In this document: piece by piece, positions 8,741 to 18,584 of the stretch
Numbering within the stretch: the first letter of the stretch is position 1
How the letters are laid out: each line of letters starts with the position of its first letter
Source: CALLPQ01 sp964421675
Lineage (GTDB): Bacteria > Pseudomonadota > Alphaproteobacteria > Caulobacterales > Parvularculaceae
Length of the DNA stretch: 64,000 bases
Assembly: GCA_964421675.1 (NCBI GenBank)
Contig: CAYQXV010000010.1
Span: 12,888 to 76,887 of the forward strand
Direction: 5' to 3'
Notes under the pieces: model-generated
Databases searched by the model: none
Seen by the model: only the letters and a program-made list of their open reading frames with translations
Told to the model about the DNA's origin: nothing
Program-made: the position numbers and the translations under genes

Positions 8741-11124
8741 GTGACCTATAAATCATCACTAATTTTAAGCGCTTCACTCATCGCAACCAGCTTCATCATG
8801 CTGCCGCAAGCCGCACAAGCCCAACAGAGCCAGGCAGATGACGAACTCAGAGTTGACGAGATGGTCGTTACGGCCCGGAAACGCGAGGAATCATTGCAAG
8901 ATGTTCCTCTGGCCGTTACCGCGCTGGACGCACGAGCAATCGACGAACTTCATGTTAACGTCATCACAGATTTCGATAAAGTCGTTCCCAATATTGACTT
9001 AGCGGATAATCCATTTGCGGGACAAGCGCTAGGCGCCACAATCCGGGGTGTTGGCTTTTCTGATCTGGAAAAATCTTTCGAACCCGCCGTTGGCTTTTCA
9101 ATTGATGGCGTGTTCCTTGCCAATAATACGGGCGCTGCCATTGACGGATTTGATTTTGAGCAGGTTGAAGTTCTAAGGGGACCGCAAGGAACTTTGTTTG
9201 GACGAAACACTGTTGGCGGTGTTATCAACGTAACCCGAACCCGCCCCACCGGCGAGGCCGGATTGCGATTGGGAACACGTATCGGCAACCATAGAAACCG
9301 AGAATATTTCGTCGTTGCTAACGCCCCGCAAATACACAACATCCTGTCGACCAAAGTCTATGCATTCTCAAAGCAACGCGATACCTTCGCGACCAATATC
9401 GTGACCGGTGAAAAAGACAAGCAAACAGATTCTATCGCCTACGGCGCTGCATTCTTATTTGAACCCGATAACGAAAAGGTAGAAGCCCTTCTCTCATTTG
9501 ACTTCTTCAATGATGATTCAAATGGCCCGCCAACCTATAGCCAGTTCCAAGTGGTCCAAATGGTCAAGGCGACCTGTTTTGCGATATCGCCTCGGGCATT
9601 ATTGCCGGCGGCGCGGCTGTGCCAAATGGAGCGGGTTGTGCATCCGGGTCAATCGACTTGGCACGAGACAGTGATTTTGAACTTTTCGCACGCGGCACAC
9701 CGTTCGTAACGGTCATTGATGGGTGGTCCCTCACCTCAAATATTTCCTTTCAAATTTCAGATAATCTGACATTGACCTCAATTACCGGATACCGCGAAAC
9801 CGATGAGCAATTGCTAGAGGAAAATGTTGGCGGCCCTGCTGTTCAATCGGTCGAAATTCCCGGTGTCGGATTTTTGCTCGGCGTACCGCAACTTGAACTA
9901 CTCGTGCAAAACCGTGTTCAGACGGCCAATCAGTTTAGTCAGGAATTCAGGCTGAATGGTACGTATGGAGATAAGCTCGAATATGTTGCCGGCATTTATT
10001 ATCTAGACGCGGAATACACCTTGAATGGGGGGGGATTTGCGAACGGAGACTTCGGGAATACGCAGGCTCTGGGCAATGTCGCCGCTATTACTCAAACAGC
10101 TCAGCAATCCCTTGCCGTGGCCGCTTTCTTTGACGCGACTTATGCGATTACTGACCGACTTTCCTTCTCAGGGGGCTTTCGATATTCTTATGAGGAGAAG
10201 GATTTTCAAAATAACTTCATTCTCACCGCGGCCCCTGGCGTTACGGGACAAACTGTTGATCTATCAGAAGATTGGGATAACCCGACATGGCGCGCCATTT
10301 TAAAATATGACGTGAACAATGATGTCAATGTTTATGGCGCCTATTCACGTGGCTTTAGAAGCGGCGGGTTTAACGGCCGCGCAGCTTCACCGGCCTCTTC
10401 AGGACCCTTTGATGAGGAAACGGTAGATAGCTTTGAACTTGGTGTGCGGGCGGAGTTTTTTGGCAATAGATTGCGTATAAACCCAACCGCTTTTTATGGA
10501 ATTTACGACGACAAACAAGAAGAGAACTTGCTTGCTGTGCCAGGATCTAATGGCCAGACAATTGAGACGTTCGTTGAAAATGCATCTCAAGTGGATATTA
10601 AAGGCATTGAGCTTGAAGCTCAGGCGATTTTGACATCAGAATTATCGATCAGAGGGTCCTTTGGCTATGTGGACGCTGAATTTGATGAATTTCTCGTTTC
10701 AGATCTTTCCGATCCAACCGGGCAGTCGCTGATTGACGTTGCCGATACACGTAATTTGCGGTCAGGACCGGACACCACCATTTCTGCAGGGGCAAATTAT
10801 ACCCGTCCTATCCTGTCGGGACAGTTGCTATTATCCTTCGATGCGCTTTACTATTATCAAGACGAGGTAACAACATCGGCGCAAAGTGATCCACTCGGAT
10901 TAGGCCGTGATGTCGTTGCATCAAATAACGGATTCGACTTTTCCGTCACGGTTGAAACGCAGCGCGCATCAGGACCAAACCTTAGGGTCTCCGGATTCAT
11001 CAATGATGCCTTTGACAATCGAAATGGGCGTTTGGCGAACTCTATTGTGATCCCAAATACCTTTACGTTTGGCACCGGTGCCGTGACTCGCGTATATGGC
11101 GTTGAAGCGACGATCGATTTTTAG
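8741..11124 (+). pseudogene. TonB-dependent receptor, disrupted by one frameshift
   Basis: This is an outer-membrane TonB-dependent receptor of about 794 residues if restored. It starts at GTG 8741 after AGGAAGGGG, with a signal peptide ending AAQA-QQ, a TonB-box-like DEMVVTARKRE, a plug domain (VLRGPQGTLFGRNTVGG) and a 22-strand-type barrel ending in VYGVEATIDF. The first frame runs 8741-9709 and the second is open through 9541-11124. The crossover lies at 9541-9555: restoring one C (TTCCCAAG instead of TTCCAAG) gives a smooth QFPSGPNGQGDLF. The break may be a real mutation or a sequencing error in a C run. The next gene, a dioxygenase, starts 12 bases after the stop. Confidence 0.85.
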
Positions 11125-11136
11125 GAGAGCGGCTGA

Positions 11137-12459
11137 ATGGGCGATGAATCAAATGCGTCTCAACCTTTCTGGATGAAGGGTAATTTCAGTCCGGTTGCTG
11201 AAGAAATCACAACACATGCTTTAACTGTTACTGGCGAAATTCCGCGCGAGCTTAACGGTCGCTATTTTCGAAATGGCGCTAACCCCCGGGTATCAGTCAG
11301 TTCCGACTGGTTCCTTGGGGAAGGCATGATCCATGGTGTGGAGATCGAAAACGGTAAAGCGAATTGGTATCGCAATCGCTATGTCAAAACCCCTTTACTA
11401 AAAGAAGATGTCATGACCCGCGAAGCCATGCGGATACCGGGCAACTCACTCGCCAACACACATGTTATCGGCCATGCGGGAAAATATTTGGCCCTGCAAG
11501 AAATGCATGCGCCTTACGAACTCACAAAAGATTTGGAGACGGTCGGCACCTATGATTTCGACGGCAAGCTCGAGCGAAACATGACGGCCCATCCGAAAAT
11601 CTGTCCTAAAACAGGAGAAATGCTGTTTTTCGGATATGGCGTGATGCCGCCATTTTTGACCTATCACCGCGTCTCCAAGACAGGCGAGTTGGTGCAGTCT
11701 GAGATTATCGATGTAAAAGCGGCGACCATGGTGCACGATTTTACGATCACCGAAAATTACGCCATTTTCCTCGATCTCCCCATGCTGTGGGATATGAAGA
11801 AGTTCCTCGAGCCAGGTATCCCTGTCAATTATGATGAAGCCTATGGCGCGCGCATTGGTGTTATGCCGCGCAATGGCACGAGTGATGATGTGAAATGGTT
11901 CGAAATTGAACCTTGCTATATCTATCACACGATGAACGCTTACGAAGTCGACGACGAGATTGTCTTCACCGCGCCTCGTTTATTTGGTTATACCTCGGTT
12001 GGCATGGCAAACCCGCCAATACCAAAACTTCATCAGTGGGTTATCAACACCAAAACCGGGACCGTTTCAGAGACCCAACTCGATGATCTTGGTGTAGACT
12101 TTCCGCAAGTTCCCCCATCCCATGTTGGCCAACCGGTCCGCTATGGTTATGCGGCTGAATTTGACTCGACGGGCAGCCCGGTAATCCTTGGCTATCATCA
12201 ATATGATCTGAAGTCCGGTGAGCGCAAATCTCATCGCCTCCAGAATGGCAGAACCGGAAGCGAAGCGAGCTTTATCGTCAAGGAAAATGCCAAATCTGAA
12301 GATGACGGATATCTGATGAGCTATGTCTATGATCCGGACGACAATAAAAGCGAACTGGTCGTTTGGGACGCGCAGAACATCGAAGACGAGCCCTTATGCC
12401 GTATTCACCTACCCGCCAGAGTCCCTGCCGGGTTCCATGGATCATGGATTGCTGATTAA
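11137..12459 (+). CDS. Carotenoid-cleavage-type dioxygenase (RPE65 / lignostilbene dioxygenase family)
   Basis: The family uses a non-haem Fe(II) held by four histidines to cleave conjugated C=C bonds of carotenoids, apocarotenoids or stilbenes. In this 440-residue protein the four ligands are visible: His152 (TAHPK), His200 (MVHDF), His264 (YHTMNAYE) and His434 (GFHGSW). The N-terminal GRYFRNGANP block is also conserved. It is 12 bases behind the TonB-receptor gene, so the pair probably takes up and cleaves one substrate. I cannot tell carotenoid from stilbenoid cleavage by sequence alone. Confidence 0.9.
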   Translation: MGDESNASQPFWMKGNFSPVAEEITTHALTVTGEIPRELNGRYFRNGANPRVSVSSDWFLGEGMIHGVEIENGKANWYRNRYVKTPLLKEDVMTREAMRIPGNSLANTHVIGHAGKYLALQEMHAPYELTKDLETVGTYDFDGKLERNMTAHPKICPKTGEMLFFGYGVMPPFLTYHRVSKTGELVQSEIIDVKAATMVHDFTITENYAIFLDLPMLWDMKKFLEPGIPVNYDEAYGARIGVMPRNGTSDDVKWFEIEPCYIYHTMNAYEVDDEIVFTAPRLFGYTSVGMANPPIPKLHQWVINTKTGTVSETQLDDLGVDFPQVPPSHVGQPVRYGYAAEFDSTGSPVILGYHQYDLKSGERKSHRLQNGRTGSEASFIVKENAKSEDDGYLMSYVYDPDDNKSELVVWDAQNIEDEPLCRIHLPARVPAGFHGSWIAD

Positions 12460-12467
12460 ACTGGCGA

Positions 12468-12500
12468 ATGGCCAATCGCATAATTAGGCGATATGGCCAT
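12468..12500. terminator. Hairpin between convergent genes
   Basis: ATGGCCAATCGC and GCGATATGGCCAT form a stem of 12 pairs with a one-base bulge around an eight-base AT-rich loop. It sits between the 3' ends of the plus-strand dioxygenase and the minus-strand enoyl-CoA hydratase. There is no T-run, so termination by this structure alone is uncertain. Confidence 0.4.
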
Positions 12501-12535
12501 CCACATGGGTTCAGAGGTGAGCGCGCCATTGCTGA

Positions 12536-13312
12536 CTAGCGGTTTTTGAAGCTTGGCTTTCGCTTTTCTGTAAACGCAGCCATGCCTTCTTTTTGGTCCT
12601 CAAACGCAAACGTTGAATGGAACACGCGTCTTTCAAAACGCACGCCTTCCGTCAATGTTGTCTCATAGGCCCGGTTAATCGATTCCTTGCACAACATCAC
12701 CGCAGGACGCGAAAGGGCCGCGATCTGTTTTGCAACCTTCACCGCTTCATCGCGTAACTCTGCTGCGGGCACGATCCGAGAGACAAGACCAGACCGCTCA
12801 GCTTCCTCAGCATTGATCATGCGCCCGGTAAGGCACATTTCCATCGCTTTAGATTTACCAACAAATCGGGTCAAACGCTGCGTACCGCCAGCACCGGGAA
12901 TGGTGCCGATTGTAATTTCAGGCTGGCCAAATTTCGCAGTATCTGCGGCAAGAATAAAATCGCACATCATGGCCAATTCACACCCGCCGCCGAGCGCATA
13001 GCCAGCAACCGCCGCAATCACAGGTTTGCGGCAGCGCGTTGCCTCTTCCCAGTTTGCGGTGATGAAATTCTCATTAAATGCAGACACATAATCATGGTCT
13101 TGCATTTCCTTGATATCAGCACCCGCCGCAAAGGCTTTTTCTGATCCGGTAATGATGATGCAGCCAATTTTTTCATCTGCTTCAAAAGCAAGGAGCGCTT
13201 CTGTCACTTCATTCATCAGCTGCAAATTAAACGCGTTTAATGCGTCTGGTCGATGCAGTGTGAGGATGCCGACATTGCCATCGACTTCCGTTAAAATACA
13301 TTCATAGGCCAT
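12536..13312 (-). CDS. Enoyl-CoA hydratase (crotonase family)
   Basis: It hydrates trans-2-enoyl-CoA in beta-oxidation. The 258-residue protein is close to the mitochondrial short-chain type. The oxyanion-hole blocks AAGADIKEM and YALGGGCELAM are present, with the catalytic Glu of GGGCEL and the second Glu of GQPEITIG. Length is normal. It is last in the methylcitrate cluster, 26 bases after prpC, with AGGAGAAC upstream of the start. Location suggests it feeds acyl-CoA breakdown that ends in propionyl-CoA; the exact chain-length preference is not visible. Confidence 0.92.
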   Translation of the reverse strand: MAYECILTEVDGNVGILTLHRPDALNAFNLQLMNEVTEALLAFEADEKIGCIIITGSEKAFAAGADIKEMQDHDYVSAFNENFITANWEEATRCRKPVIAAVAGYALGGGCELAMMCDFILAADTAKFGQPEITIGTIPGAGGTQRLTRFVGKSKAMEMCLTGRMINAEEAERSGLVSRIVPAAELRDEAVKVAKQIAALSRPAVMLCKESINRAYETTLTEGVRFERRVFHSTFAFEDQKEGMAAFTEKRKPSFKNR

Positions 13313-13338
13313 AAATCATGTTCTCCTGGTGCGCGCGT

Positions 13339-14472
13339 TTATCGCGCACTAATTGCTGGAACGTCGCGCTGATTTGAACCGGTATAATTTGATAGCGGTC
13401 TGATCAGCTTATTGTCGGCAAGTTGCTCCATAATATGAGCAGACCAGCCGGTAATGCGGCTCATTACAAAGATTGGTGTGAACATTGGAATGTCAAACCC
13501 CATCAGATAGTAAGCCGGTCCTGCGGGGAAATCGAGATTTGGATAAATGCCTTTTTCCGCAACCATTGTATCGTCAAGAATGCGTGACATTTCCCAATAT
13601 TTGCGCGCTTCATCGGTATCAATCACGCCGACCATATCCTTAAAGGCTTCTGTCATGGTTGGTACACGGCTGTCGCCAGAGCGATAAACCCGGTGACCAA
13701 AGCCCATAATTTTCTTCTTTTGTGCAATGGCATCAAGCATCCATTGTTTTGCATTTTCCGGCTCACCCACTTCTTGCAGAAGATGCATAACCGCTTCATT
13801 GGCACCGCCATGCAACGGCCCTTTCAGCGAGCCAATTGCGCCAGTAACCGCTGAATAAATATCTGACAGCGATGAGGCAATCACGCGACCCGTAAAGGTA
13901 GACGCGTTAAAGGAATGCTCCGCATATAAGATCATTGAAATATCAAAACATCTGATAACTTCGGCCGCTGGCACTTCGCCAAAGCACATATTGAAAAAGT
14001 TCTCAGAAAACCCAAGCGAGGTGTCCGGTGCTATCGGGGCTTTCCCCAAGCGGTGGCGATAATCAGCAGCAATAATTTCCGGAATTTTCGCCATCATGCG
14101 AACGGACTTGGCATAGAGCTGGTCTGGTTCACTGTCCCAGGCTTCATTATCTTCCTGTCCTAAAAAGCTCACCGCCGTGCGTAGCGTATCCATAGGATGG
14201 GCATTTTTATTGAACAGGCTAATGACTTTTTTAACATCGCCAGAAAGTCCGCGCTCAGACTTTTCCAAGGCGATAAAAGCATCGAGCTGCGATTGATTGG
14301 GAAGCTCGCCATTCCAGATAAGATAGGCAACTTCTTCAAAACGGCACTCACTTGCCAAATCCTGCACCTTATATCCACGATAGGTCAGTGAGTTAATTTC
14401 AGGCATCACCTTAGAAACAGCCGTATCGTCTGTAACAACGCCGGCCAGGCCATATTTGATTTCTTCGCTCAT
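13339..14472 (-). CDS. prpC: 2-methylcitrate synthase
   Basis: It condenses propionyl-CoA with oxaloacetate to methylcitrate. The 377-residue protein shows citrate-synthase-fold motifs: LTYRGYKVQDLA near the N-terminus, the His in KGPLHGGANE and the MGFGHRVYRSGDSR active-site block. The short N-terminus and the neighbouring prpB and prpD favour methylcitrate over citrate synthase. The ATG at 14472 is used because AAAGGAAAAAG precedes it; the frame open to 14508 overlaps the upstream gene. It starts one base after the stop of the ABM-like gene, so translation is probably coupled. Confidence 0.92.
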   Translation of the reverse strand: MSEEIKYGLAGVVTDDTAVSKVMPEINSLTYRGYKVQDLASECRFEEVAYLIWNGELPNQSQLDAFIALEKSERGLSGDVKKVISLFNKNAHPMDTLRTAVSFLGQEDNEAWDSEPDQLYAKSVRMMAKIPEIIAADYRHRLGKAPIAPDTSLGFSENFFNMCFGEVPAAEVIRCFDISMILYAEHSFNASTFTGRVIASSLSDIYSAVTGAIGSLKGPLHGGANEAVMHLLQEVGEPENAKQWMLDAIAQKKKIMGFGHRVYRSGDSRVPTMTEAFKDMVGVIDTDEARKYWEMSRILDDTMVAEKGIYPNLDFPAGPAYYLMGFDIPMFTPIFVMSRITGWSAHIMEQLADNKLIRPLSNYTGSNQRDVPAISAR

Positions 14473-14473
14473 C

Positions 14474-14797
14474 TTACTTTTTCCTTTCCCAACTGTAGGA
14501 ATGCTCAATCTTGGTTATATAAATGGTATAATCTTTATACCAATCGTCTCGCCCTTTATCACGTGCAATTTTGTGCTCGGCATTATCGCGCCAATTCTTT
14601 ATCGCTTCTTCACTTTCCCAGTAAGAAACGCCAATCCCAAATCCATCCTCACTGCGAGCGGCCTCAAAATGCACATAGCCGGGCATTGTTTTGGCAAGCC
14701 GCATCATCTCTACTGCCGTGCTCGCATAACCCGCCTCATCATAATCATTGCGCGTCGCGCAAAAAATGACTGCATATTTTGCGGTCTTGTCTGAGAT
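14474..14797 (-). CDS. Antibiotic-biosynthesis-monooxygenase-like (ABM) small protein, start codon unclear
   Basis: The clear part from the first ATG (14707) is only 77 residues, but the frame continues upstream with good ABM-family sequence (TAKYAVIFCATRNDYDEAGY), so the real gene is longer. No ATG, GTG, TTG or CTG occurs in frame between that region and the stop codon upstream. An AAAGGA ribosome site sits eight bases before an ATC at 14797, giving 107 residues with a rare AUC start; a sequence error or a start elsewhere is possible. ABM dimers bind haem or aromatic substrates in various roles. It is sandwiched between prpB and prpC. Confidence 0.7.
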   Translation of the reverse strand: MSDKTAKYAVIFCATRNDYDEAGYASTAVEMMRLAKTMPGYVHFEAARSEDGFGIGVSYWESEEAIKNWRDNAEHKIARDKGRDDWYKDYTIYITKIEHSYSWERKK

Positions 14798-14843
14798 AGT
14801 TATTGTCCTTTGCTATTGGAATATCAGACCTTGCTGATCTCCC

Positions 14844-15758
14844 TTAATCCATCGGTGTATCGGTGACCTGAAAGTTATAAATACTCTCGTCGAATTTATT
14901 ATACTCATTATAACGCAGCGTTTCATAGAGATCACGGCGGTGCTGCATCATATCAATAATGCCATTTTGATCGCCATCTTTTAAGATCCGGTCTAACCCA
15001 ACATCGCACGCCCCCATAGCAAGGCGCAATGTGGTTACCGGATAGATCACAACGTTAAAGCCGAGATTTTCTAACTCTTTGACATTTAGCAATCGCGATT
15101 TCCCGAACTCCGTCATATTGGCAAGAATAGGAACATCAATCGCCTTACGAACCGCCTCAAATTCTGCTTCTGATTTCATCGCTTCAGGGAAAATCATATC
15201 AGCGCCCGCATCGACATAGGCTTTCATGCGATCAATGGATTGCTCCAACCCTTCAATGGCGCGGGCATCAGAGCGTGCAATCAACACAAAATTTGGATCG
15301 CGCTTGGCTTCTGCTGCTGCTTTCACCCGCTGCACCATCACATCCATCGGAACAATTTCTTTCCCATCAAGATGGCCGCATCTTTTGGGCATGACCTGAT
15401 CTTCGATATGGCAACCCGCGAGCCCCATCTCTTCCATTGTGCGTATGGTGCGCGCGGCCGCCATCGGCTCACCAAATCCGGTATCGATATCAACAAATGA
15501 GGGAAGATCAGTGACACGGGCAATCTGATGGGCGCGGTCAGAAAATTCATTCATCGTTGCAAGGCCAATATCTGGCAAACAAAGATCAGCTGCCATCACA
15601 GCGCCAGAAATATAAACGCCGTCAAATCCCTGCTTTTGCTCAATCATCTGGGCACAGAGCGGATTGAACGCACCGGGAAATTTTAACAGCTTGCCAGAAT
15701 CAAGTCCGGCGCGAAAATCTTTGCGTTTTTGATCCGGTAATTTTTGACTAAATAGCAT
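14844..15758 (-). CDS. prpB: 2-methylisocitrate lyase
   Basis: It cleaves 2-methylisocitrate to pyruvate and succinate, the last step of the methylcitrate cycle. The 304-residue protein belongs to the isocitrate lyase / PEP mutase family and has the KRCGH active-site motif (residues 125-129), a metal-binding DIDTGFG block (90-96) and the length of PrpB. AGGAG precedes the ATG. It lies between the SnoaL-like and ABM-like genes of the cluster. Confidence 0.95.
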   Translation of the reverse strand: MLFSQKLPDQKRKDFRAGLDSGKLLKFPGAFNPLCAQMIEQKQGFDGVYISGAVMAADLCLPDIGLATMNEFSDRAHQIARVTDLPSFVDIDTGFGEPMAAARTIRTMEEMGLAGCHIEDQVMPKRCGHLDGKEIVPMDVMVQRVKAAAEAKRDPNFVLIARSDARAIEGLEQSIDRMKAYVDAGADMIFPEAMKSEAEFEAVRKAIDVPILANMTEFGKSRLLNVKELENLGFNVVIYPVTTLRLAMGACDVGLDRILKDGDQNGIIDMMQHRRDLYETLRYNEYNKFDESIYNFQVTDTPMD

Positions 15759-15790
15759 TGAGCAAACTCCTAAAAAACAACTCTAAATTT

Positions 15791-16201
15791 CTATCGAAAT
15801 TCTTTAATTTGTGCGCCAATTCGTTTTCCCATTTCCTCGCCCAAGGCGGCCAATCCGCTCATTGGGCGTATCATGACTTCAAATTCACGCACTTTTCCAT
15901 CTTCATCAAAGCGGATCAAATCAACACCTTTGAGATGCTTGCCGTTCACAACGGCGCTAAACTCCAGCGTAACATTCAATCCATCGTCACTTACAAACTC
16001 ACGGTGATAAACAAAATCTTCAAAGACATTTAACACCGTGGAGAGCGCCATTCCTAACGCCACTCCGCCTTTATAAGGAGAATGGGCCATTGGAGAACGA
16101 AACACAGCATCGGGATGAATAATCTCTTGTAGCAGAGCCACATCTTTTGATTTCACCATCCGGTGCCAAGTTTTCAATGCACTGTCAATTTCCGGTTTCA
16201 T
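15791..16201 (-). CDS. SnoaL / NTF2-like small protein
   Basis: The 136-residue product has the cone-shaped alpha+beta NTF2-like pattern: N-terminal helices with a LQEIIHPDAVFRSP block, then strands ending in GVDLIRFDEDGKVREFEVM. Such proteins serve as isomerases, cyclases or dehydratases, or have no known reaction. It lies between the VOC gene and prpB on the same strand, 32 bases before prpB, so it is probably co-transcribed. I do not know its substrate. Confidence 0.75.
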   Translation of the reverse strand: MKPEIDSALKTWHRMVKSKDVALLQEIIHPDAVFRSPMAHSPYKGGVALGMALSTVLNVFEDFVYHREFVSDDGLNVTLEFSAVVNGKHLKGVDLIRFDEDGKVREFEVMIRPMSGLAALGEEMGKRIGAQIKEFR

Positions 16202-16281
16202 GCTGAATTCATCTTAAAATGGTAACTAACAGTTATTGTAGAATTTATTCACACGCCCGTTTTTTTAAGCGTGCGGCATGA

Positions 16282-16656
16282 TTATCCCATGCAGAAGAAA
16301 TTCAATTTATTACCAAATGGATCGTGAACATATCCACAATGAACCTGTCCATCGAGACGCGGGCCCGCGTCACCATCATTGGTCGCGCCTAGTTCGATTG
16401 CTTTTGCGTGCATGGCTTTAACGTGATCGCCATCGGCACAAGCAATGGCGGTCATATTGCCATTACCTGGATTTGGTGCTTCGCCATTCCAAGGTTTGCA
16501 GATCCCAAACATAGCGCCTTTTCCATTGCTAAAGGCGACAAAACCGCCATCGGGACGCTCTAAAGAAATTTTTGCACCAAGTTCGCCTAAGAGCGCGCCA
16601 TAAAATTCACGGCCGGCATCCATGTCTGAAACAGGAATTGTTGAATATGCAAGCAT
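16282..16656 (-). CDS. VOC-family (glyoxalase/bleomycin-resistance fold) protein
   Basis: The 124-residue protein has paired beta-alpha-beta modules typical of the vicinal-oxygen-chelate superfamily: an opening YSTIPVSDMDAGREFYGALLG and a closing GYVHDPFGNKLNFFCMG. Members include isomerases, dioxygenases and epimerases. In propionate clusters a methylmalonyl-CoA epimerase would be attractive, but the sequence looks more like the generic glyoxalase-like group, so I leave it unnamed. AAGGATAAG precedes the start. Confidence 0.8.
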   Translation of the reverse strand: MLAYSTIPVSDMDAGREFYGALLGELGAKISLERPDGGFVAFSNGKGAMFGICKPWNGEAPNPGNGNMTAIACADGDHVKAMHAKAIELGATNDGDAGPRLDGQVHCGYVHDPFGNKLNFFCMG

Positions 16657-16847
16657 CTTACTTATCCTTATAAAGATTAAAACAACGTCATTCAGTTTTG
16701 CGTGCTTTACTATCGACTATCTCTAGCAAAGTGCACGCGAGTCCCTGCCCCTAGCCGGGCCAGATGGGGTAATGCCATTCCGGCCCAGTATTTCTTCTTG
16801 TTCAATGCCAGTCATCATTGAATTCCAGCATGATTTTCAAAACCGGT

Positions 16848-18380
16848 TTAGAAAATTCCCTTCGCTAAATTTTCTTCCAAATACCCTTTCGGTGCGACCG
16901 GGTTTAACTCACGAACCTCACTCGCATTCAGGCTTGGTAAGCGCTGCACCAATTCTAAGAACCGCTCAGATTCTTTTGGCTCCAAAATATCATCAGTTAG
17001 TGTTTTGAACTTTTTGATATATTCAGGGCGACCAAAGGGACGTGCGCCAAACGGGTGTGCGTTTGCAATGCCCAGCTCATCTTCAATGACGCGGCCATCT
17101 TCCATAGTGATCACAACCCGCGCGCCAAAGGCTTTTTCGTTCGGATCATGACTATGATAGCGGCGTGTCCATTCTGGATCTTCAATCGTCGAAATTTTAT
17201 GCCATAGCCGAACCGTGTCAGCGCGCTGTGCGCGTTCTGGCGCATAAGAGCGAACATGATGCCACTCACCATCCTGAAGCGCGACGGCGAAAATATACAT
17301 AATGGAGTGGTCGAGGGTTTCCCGGCTCGCGGTTGGGTCCATCTTCTGGGGATCATTTGCCCCGGTACCAATCACATAGTGAGTGTGATGGGAGGTGTGC
17401 AGAACGATTGATTTCACCTTATCAAAGTCGCCAACCTCTTTACCCATACGGAAGGCAAGATCAATCAGCGCCTGACTTTGATATTCCGCCGAATGTTCTT
17501 TGGTATAGGTATCAAGAATAGCACGCTTGGACTCGCCAGCGCCCGGTAATGGAACAATGTAAGACGGCTCATAAGGCGATTTACCTTGATCGCGCGCGGT
17601 ACGGCCATTGAAGATGAAGGAAATAACCGAATCCTCTCCTTCGTATATCGGGCTCGGTGCCCCTTCCCCGCGCATGCAGCGATCAACCGCCTCAATCGCC
17701 GTCTTGCCCGCATAAGCTGGCGCAAAAGCTTTCCATGTTGAGATTTCACCCTTGCGAGATTGGCGGGTCGTGACGGTGCAATGCAATCCTTGTTGGATCG
17801 ACTGAAAAATCACTTCCTTATCGAGATCAAGCAACGTCCCAATCGCGGCAGACGCACTTGGGCCAATATGGGCGATATGATCGATCTTGTGCTCATGCAG
17901 GCAAATACCTTTCACGAGATTGACCTGAATTTCATACCCCGTCGCAATACCGCGTAACAGCGCATTGCCGTCTTTTCCGGCTTGTTGGGCAACGGCCAGA
18001 ACCGGCGGAATATTATCCCCCGGATGGGAATAATCTGCGGCCAAAAAAGTATCGTGGAAATCAAGCTCGCGCACCGCCGTACCATTTGCCCATGCAGCCC
18101 ACTCCGCACACACGCTTGTGCCAGCTGGCAAGCCAAACAAAGACGCACCGCCATCACGCGGATGGGCATAAGCCATGGCACGGGCCGACTTAATCGGGCC
18201 GCGGTTTAATGAGGCGATCGCAACCGAAGCATTATCAATAATGCGATTAATGACCATGTCGGTCACATCATCATCAATACCGACGGGATCACTGGCAATT
18301 TCTGCCATTTTCCAAGCGAGCTGTTCTTCGCGTGGTAGTAAATCTTTTGAAGGATGGGCTCTAACCTTATGGTCAATCAT
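16848..18380 (-). CDS. prpD: 2-methylcitrate dehydratase (MmgE/PrpD family)
   Basis: It dehydrates 2-methylcitrate to cis-2-methylaconitate. The 510-residue length, the N-terminal helical domain (DNASVAIASLNRGP) and the alpha/beta domain with the block ARVVITMEDGRVIEDE identify the PrpD family. The start MIDHKVRAHPSK at 18380 has GGAGAG eight bases upstream; the frame open to 18515 has no ribosome site. It is first in the presumed prp operon (prpD, VOC, SnoaL, prpB, ABM, prpC, enoyl-CoA hydratase). No prpR, acnD or prpF is present. Confidence 0.92.
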   Translation of the reverse strand: MIDHKVRAHPSKDLLPREEQLAWKMAEIASDPVGIDDDVTDMVINRIIDNASVAIASLNRGPIKSARAMAYAHPRDGGASLFGLPAGTSVCAEWAAWANGTAVRELDFHDTFLAADYSHPGDNIPPVLAVAQQAGKDGNALLRGIATGYEIQVNLVKGICLHEHKIDHIAHIGPSASAAIGTLLDLDKEVIFQSIQQGLHCTVTTRQSRKGEISTWKAFAPAYAGKTAIEAVDRCMRGEGAPSPIYEGEDSVISFIFNGRTARDQGKSPYEPSYIVPLPGAGESKRAILDTYTKEHSAEYQSQALIDLAFRMGKEVGDFDKVKSIVLHTSHHTHYVIGTGANDPQKMDPTASRETLDHSIMYIFAVALQDGEWHHVRSYAPERAQRADTVRLWHKISTIEDPEWTRRYHSHDPNEKAFGARVVITMEDGRVIEDELGIANAHPFGARPFGRPEYIKKFKTLTDDILEPKESERFLELVQRLPSLNASEVRELNPVAPKGYLEENLAKGIF

Positions 18381-18584
18381 GAAAAATACTCTCCAGGAAA
18401 TTTGCGCCTGAAGGCCAGCCCTAAGCTGATCAAAGACGCTTGAAAAACTTGCCCCTCTAGTGCACCCACTGCGACACTCTGTCAAAGCACAAATGTCACA
18501 GGTAAGGGGCGTCAAATCGCCTCTTGAAAACTTTTTCTTGACTTTTTTAGCCGTCTAAAAACCCAATCACGCGCAGTTAAGGCG

